Positions 7,371 to 11,403 of a DNA stretch of 11,403 nucleotides are shown one piece after another. The position numbers were made by a program, and so were the translations under genes. The notes below the pieces were generated by a model. That model was not told the DNA's origin, did not search any database, and was given only the letters and a program-made list of their open reading frames with translations. This stretch comes from Bacteroidota bacterium. GTDB lineage: Bacteria > Bacteroidota > Bacteroidia > Bacteroidales > VadinHA17. The stretch is from assembly GCA_022711195.1 (NCBI GenBank), contig JAKLFN010000052.1, forward strand, positions 1 through 11,403, in the 5' to 3' direction. The stretch's first letter is position 1; each line of letters starts with the position of its first letter.

Positions 7371-10300
7371 ATGAACTTTATTCTAAAAAGAAGGGTCCTT
7401 ATCAGCATGCTTTTCATCGGGCTGTCAATGCTCGGTTTTATATCCTATAAGAGGCTATCGATGGAACTCATCCCGAATTTCCAGCTTCCGGGAATGATCG
7501 TACAGGTAGGTACGGTGCTCGAGACTGACCCTTCCTATATTGAGGCCCAGGCTATAGTACCCATTGAGGGAGCTGTCGGAACACTTGAGGATGTTGAAAA
7601 GATTGAATCAAATATCAATTCCCGGTATGGCACAATAACGATCTACTTTACAAAAAATGCTGACCTGAAATACTTAAACCTTAAATTACAGGAGAAGATC
7701 GATATAGTTAAAGCCTCCATACCGGATGAATTCATTATAAATATTTTAAAAGTTGATCTCGAACAGCTGAACAACCAGTTCATGTCGCTGCAGGTCAGAG
7801 GCGAAGGAGGAGTCGACAGGATAAGGAATATTGCCGACAGGGATATTAAGCCAAAACTCGAGAACATCGATGGCATTGCCGGAGTACAGGTATATGGCGG
7901 CAAGGAAAATTCCATTGAGGTAAGGCTCGATGAGAAAGCCTGTAAAGCTAACGGAATAACCATTGGACAGGTGAGCTCACTCCTGAATAACAGCGGCAGA
8001 GACAAAACATTTGCAGGAAAAGTTATCGACGGCACAAATGAGTATTTCGTAAACATAACCTCTGAATATACCGAAGTAAGCGAAATCGGCGGACTTATTG
8101 TGAAACAGCAGGGACCTGTACTCCTGAGGGATATCGCAGAAATATATTACGGAGCTAAGGAAGAAACATCTTACAGCCGTGTGAACGGGATGAATTCCGT
8201 AAGTATGAATCTCGTTAATGACAACCAGGCTAACCTGATCAATCTCTCGCATGATGCACTCGAACAGATTGAAAAAATTAACCGCGACCTGGAACCCAGC
8301 GGAGTGGAAATAGTTGTTCAGTACAACAGCGCAGAAACAATGGAAGAGAATCTCACACAGGTTATAAACCTCGCCATTACAGGTGCAGCGCTTGCCGTAC
8401 TCATACTCTGGTTATTTCTCAGAAACATTAAGCTGGTTACAGTTATCGGCGTTTCCATTCCCATATCGGTTTATGTCGCTTTCAATTTCTTTTACGCTTT
8501 CGGCATCACACTCAACAGCCTGACACTGGTGGGTGTTGCCCTGGCTATTGGAATGCTTGTCGATAATTCTGTTGTGGTACTCGAAAATATTTACCGCCTC
8601 GCGGGGGCGGGCAAGGATTATGAAACATCTGTGAAACAGGGGACAACAGAGGTCTGGCGGGCTATCTTCTCATCAACACTGACAACAATTGTTGTTTTCC
8701 TTCCATTTCTCTTTACAACAAATTTCCTGGTAAAGATCATTGGCGAAAACATAGGGGTATCAATTGTTTCAACCTTGCTGGTTTCTTTATCTGTTGCACT
8801 TATGTTCATCCCGATGGCAACTTATTACCTGTTGTCGGGAGGTTCTGCAAGTAATGCCAGGGTATTCAGGAAACTCTCAATTCATAACAGGTTGATCCAG
8901 GCATATCATCTTGCATTAAAGTCGAGCATGAGAAACCCGGCAACAACAATCATCGGCACCCTTGTTATCTTTTTTGCTGCTTTGCTGATAAGCCTTGGAC
9001 TGAGCCTGAGCGGATCACAGGAGGTTGACACACCTGATTTCAGGCTTAGCGTTACAATGCCCACTGGCTCGACTCTTGAGAAAACTGATGCAGTAGTTTC
9101 TGAAATAGAATCAAGGCTTGCCTCAATACCCGAAAAAGAAGATATCGTCAGCAATATTGAAGAAGAGCAGGCGACAGTCACCATCAGCCTTAAAGAAGAG
9201 TGGGATAAAGAGAGTAAAAGAAGCCTTCCGGAGATTAAAAATGAAATAACCGAGAAGACAAAAAACATCTCGTCGGCTGAGATAAATATGGATGATGTAT
9301 CCACAGGCGGAGGTTTTACATCGGGCGGAGGTTCAGGCATGGAGACTGTCAATCCCGGGGCAGGGTTCATGAATATGCTTGGCATAGGAACACAATCGGA
9401 AAGCGTGGTAATAAAGGGACAGGACTTCGACCAGATGAAGAGCCTGGCAGATGATATCGAATCATACATCGATGAGCTGACAACTATTGAACGGGTAAGC
9501 CTTAACGTACAGGATAATAAACCGGAAGTGAGGCTCCTGTTTGATATGGACTATATCGGGAGAAATAATTTCACTTTGATGAATCTCTCCTCGGCGCTCG
9601 GAACTTTCGGAAGAGAATATACTTCAGGGGCAACCTTCAGGCAGGGAACAGAAAATTATGATATTATCATTAAATATGCAGTTACTGATTCGCTGGCAGA
9701 TAAGAATGCCGACAAGACTATTGACGACCTGAAAAAGCTTGAAGTTAGCAGTGCATCAGGTTCAATAATGGAAATGGAGGAGCTTGCCAACATAATTTTC
9801 TCATATGGAATGGGTAATATCCATCGCGAAAACCAGGAAAAAAGAGTAACGGTAACGTATAACTTCACAGATGAGATCAGGTCATCGAAAGAACTCCTCG
9901 AAGGAGCAAGAGCTGAAGTCCAGTCTGTAATCAATGCTCTCAATATTCCTGCCGGCATTGCGGTAGAGCTCATTCAGGAAGAGGATCCTTTCAAGGAGTT
10001 TTACAAATTAATCGGAATAGCATTCCTGCTTATCTATATGATCCTTGCCGCTGTATTTGAATCACTTACCACACCCTTTGTTCTTCTTTTCAGCATTCCT
10101 CTGGCAGCACTCGGATCACTGATAGCCCTGATACTTACCGGCAATTCACTGATTAATGCAAATACGTTGATGGGATTGCTGATATTACTTGGAGTAGTGG
10201 TCAATAACGGTATTATCCTTATTGATTATACAAGCATCCTTCGTAAACGCGGCTACCGGCGTTCGCGTGCACTGATGATGGCCGGCGTTGCCAGGATAAG

Positions 10301-11403
10301 ACCGATTATGATCACAGCTGCAACCACCATCGTGGCAATGTTCCCTCTTGCAATGGGAAAAGCTGAATATGTTTCAATAATCGGGGCCTCCTTTGCTATA
10401 ACAGTAATTGGAGGACTCACGCTCAGCACACTGCTTACATTACTGTTCATCCCTACATTTTATTCAGGTCTCGAAAATGCTATTGAGTGGTTTAAATCTC
10501 TGAACTGGAGATACAAGGCAGCACAGATAGTCGTTTTTACCCTTCTCATAGTTCTGATCTACACTAATCTCGACAAGTTCATCTGGAAGCTGATCACAAC
10601 CATCCTCTCATTAATAATTGTACCTGCATCGACCTGGTTCATAATGAACAGCCTCAGAAAAGCACGTGAATCTGTCATTCCGGCTAATGAGTCAATAAAC
10701 ATTAAGGTTCAGAGCCTCGTTAAGATATATGAGAGGGAAAACAGGTGGTCGAGAGAATGGAAAGCCGGTTACAGGATCAGGGAGAAGCTTGGACTGAATC
10801 ACCATATCAGGAATCTGAAAGATATGGAGCAGGTGGCATGGGAATTACCCCTGATCGGTTTTATGATCTATTTTACCTATTTCTACCTTCAGAAAGGATT
10901 CTGGATATTTCTTTTCAGCATGGGAACATGGTTTTTCCTTTCTGCAATCTGGTTACAGTTAAGGGAACTCTTCACCAGCATTTCCGGCGATGGAAAAAAG
11001 AGACTGTTAAGAAAGTCGATCCCGGTACTTGATTTTGCCGTCTTCTGGATCATTCCACTGTTAAACCTTGTGTTTTTCCAATTGAAATGGGACAACATAG
11101 CTGTTGTGTTAATTCTGGGCTTCGTGTGGTTCCTGGGGCTTTTCATATACAAGACCGGCCAGAAACTGACAAGAGAGAACATCGACATTTACAGGCTCGA
11201 AGGAAAATTCAGGGGACTGCGAAAGACAGTCTATAAACTTGTCTCAGCTGTACCTCTAATAGGAAAGAAAAAGAAACCATTCAAAGCATTGAGTTGTGTG
11301 AGCCTCGACATAGGAAATGGTATGTTCGGACTGCTTGGTCCGAACGGTGCCGGCAAAACAACACTGATGAGGATAATCTGCGGCATTCTCGAGCAGAGTT
11401 ACG
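7371..11403 (+). CDS. RND efflux permease fused to an ABC ATPase domain (3' end outside window)
   Basis: The ATG at 7371 follows an in-frame TAA at 7365-7367. From there I read about 1,344 codons with no stop to the window edge. Residues 1 to about 1030 form a full RND permease: TM1 [19 protein letters not shown]4 [13 protein letters not shown] (Asp398-Asn399), TM10 [13 protein letters not shown] (Asn945), Thr982 in [11 protein letters not shown], and a last helix ending [11 protein letters not shown] Gly-rich loop (646 to about 675) lies in the second periplasmic part. The protein continues with two more helices (about 1053-1064 and 1074-1092). Next comes [13 protein letters not shown] (1111 on), which resembles the first strand and A-loop of an ABC NBD. 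Four further helices follow (about 1159-1173, 1177-1196, 1217-1238, 1243-1260), then a basic stretch (KKKK at 1299-1302). [11 protein letters not shown] (1304-1314) leads into Walker [10 protein letters not shown] (1323-1331), and [12 protein letters not shown]. Signature, Walker B and H-loop would lie past the edge. RND identity is near certain; the NBD call rests on strong but partial motifs. Confidence 0.93.
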   Translation, partial: MNFILKRRVLISMLFIGLSMLGFISYKRLSMELIPNFQLPGMIVQVGTVLETDPSYIEAQAIVPIEGAVGTLEDVEKIESNINSRYGTITIYFTKNADLKYLNLKLQEKIDIVKASIPDEFIINILKVDLEQLNNQFMSLQVRGEGGVDRIRNIADRDIKPKLENIDGIAGVQVYGGKENSIEVRLDEKACKANGITIGQVSSLLNNSGRDKTFAGKVIDGTNEYFVNITSEYTEVSEIGGLIVKQQGPVLLRDIAEIYYGAKEETSYSRVNGMNSVSMNLVNDNQANLINLSHDALEQIEKINRDLEPSGVEIVVQYNSAETMEENLTQVINLAITGAALAVLILWLFLRNIKLVTVIGVSIPISVYVAFNFFYAFGITLNSLTLVGVALAIGMLVDNSVVVLENIYRLAGAGKDYETSVKQGTTEVWRAIFSSTLTTIVVFLPFLFTTNFLVKIIGENIGVSIVSTLLVSLSVALMFIPMATYYLLSGGSASNARVFRKLSIHNRLIQAYHLALKSSMRNPATTIIGTLVIFFAALLISLGLSLSGSQEVDTPDFRLSVTMPTGSTLEKTDAVVSEIESRLASIPEKEDIVSNIEEEQATVTISLKEEWDKESKRSLPEIKNEITEKTKNISSAEINMDDVSTGGGFTSGGGSGMETVNPGAGFMNMLGIGTQSESVVIKGQDFDQMKSLADDIESYIDELTTIERVSLNVQDNKPEVRLLFDMDYIGRNNFTLMNLSSALGTFGREYTSGATFRQGTENYDIIIKYAVTDSLADKNADKTIDDLKKLEVSSASGSIMEMEELANIIFSYGMGNIHRENQEKRVTVTYNFTDEIRSSKELLEGARAEVQSVINALNIPAGIAVELIQEEDPFKEFYKLIGIAFLLIYMILAAVFESLTTPFVLLFSIPLAALGSLIALILTGNSLINANTLMGLLILLGVVVNNGIILIDYTSILRKRGYRRSRALMMAGVARIRPIMITAATTIVAMFPLAMGKAEYVSIIGASFAITVIGGLTLSTLLTLLFIPTFYSGLENAIEWFKSLNWRYKAAQIVVFTLLIVLIYTNLDKFIWKLITTILSLIIVPASTWFIMNSLRKARESVIPANESINIKVQSLVKIYERENRWSREWKAGYRIREKLGLNHHIRNLKDMEQVAWELPLIGFMIYFTYFYLQKGFWIFLFSMGTWFFLSAIWLQLRELFTSISGDGKKRLLRKSIPVLDFAVFWIIPLLNLVFFQLKWDNIAVVLILGFVWFLGLFIYKTGQKLTRENIDIYRLEGKFRGLRKTVYKLVSAVPLIGKKKKPFKALSCVSLDIGNGMFGLLGPNGAGKTTLMRIICGILEQSY

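Noticed and set aside
7350..7372. Short repeated ATAACAGA before the second RND gene as a regulatory repeat
   Set aside because: Two 8-base copies overlapping a stop codon and the pre-start region are easily chance; no symmetry or further copies were seen.
8906..9469. Long minus-strand open frames opposite the RND genes (also near 237-1599, 3131-3526, 5626-6033 and 6775-7218)
   Set aside because: They sit antisense to well-supported genes, have low-complexity Ser/Ile/Leu-rich translations with no recognisable domains, and arise from codon bias of the sense strand.
10440..10500. A normal end of the second RND gene followed by a separate ABC gene
   Set aside because: No stop codon occurs in the frame, and the Walker A codons are in the same frame as the ATG at 7371. 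A sequencing error removing a stop cannot be excluded but would have to be exactly frame-preserving.
10745..11032. A 95-codon + strand open frame overlapping the end of the second RND gene
   Set aside because: It lies in another frame inside the continuous RND-to-ATPase frame, has no family resemblance, and matches the length expected of a chance frame.

Overview
The window looks like a chromosomal piece of a Bacteroidota genome, probably of the Bacteroidales/Marinilabiliales type. This is an inference from style, not a database match. The supporting signs are moderate GC, arginine codons that are mostly AGG/AGA, tightly packed genes without strong Shine-Dalgarno sequences, and protein architectures (M1-peptidase tail plus golvesin-like domain, MFP lipoprotein plus RND plus TolC) that are common in that phylum.

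Layout: five genes, all on the + strand, with intergenic gaps of 43, 8, 5 and 13 bases. (1) 1-1622 is the 3' part of a large gene: the tail of an M1-aminopeptidase-like domain, a Gly/Met-rich linker and a C-terminal golvesin-like beta domain. (2) 1666-3150 is a TolC-family outer-membrane channel. (3) 3159-4211 is a lipoprotein periplasmic adaptor (MFP/HlyD-type). (4) 4217-7357 is a complete RND permease. (5) 7371 to the window end is a second RND permease whose frame does not stop where an RND protein should. It stays open for about 1,344 codons, through six extra predicted membrane segments, into the Walker A region of an ABC-transporter ATPase. The window cuts it there.

Together, genes 2-5 encode all the parts of a tripartite efflux machine (outer-membrane duct, adaptor, two inner-membrane RND pumps). 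Unusually, the last pump is covalently joined to the start of an ABC nucleotide-binding domain (NBD). The NBD also appears to be split: its first strand with the A-loop tyrosine (residues 1111-1120) lies about 200 residues before Walker A (1323-1331), and a four-helix membrane module fills the gap. The predicted topology keeps both NBD pieces in the cytoplasm. Gene 1 resembles the C-terminal part of Bacteroidota proteins in which an ABC-2 type permease is joined to an M1 peptidase, so the fused NBD could serve such a permease encoded beside it. No RNA genes, mobile elements, CRISPR arrays, clear promoters or terminators were seen, and no stretch over 300 bases lacks a gene.
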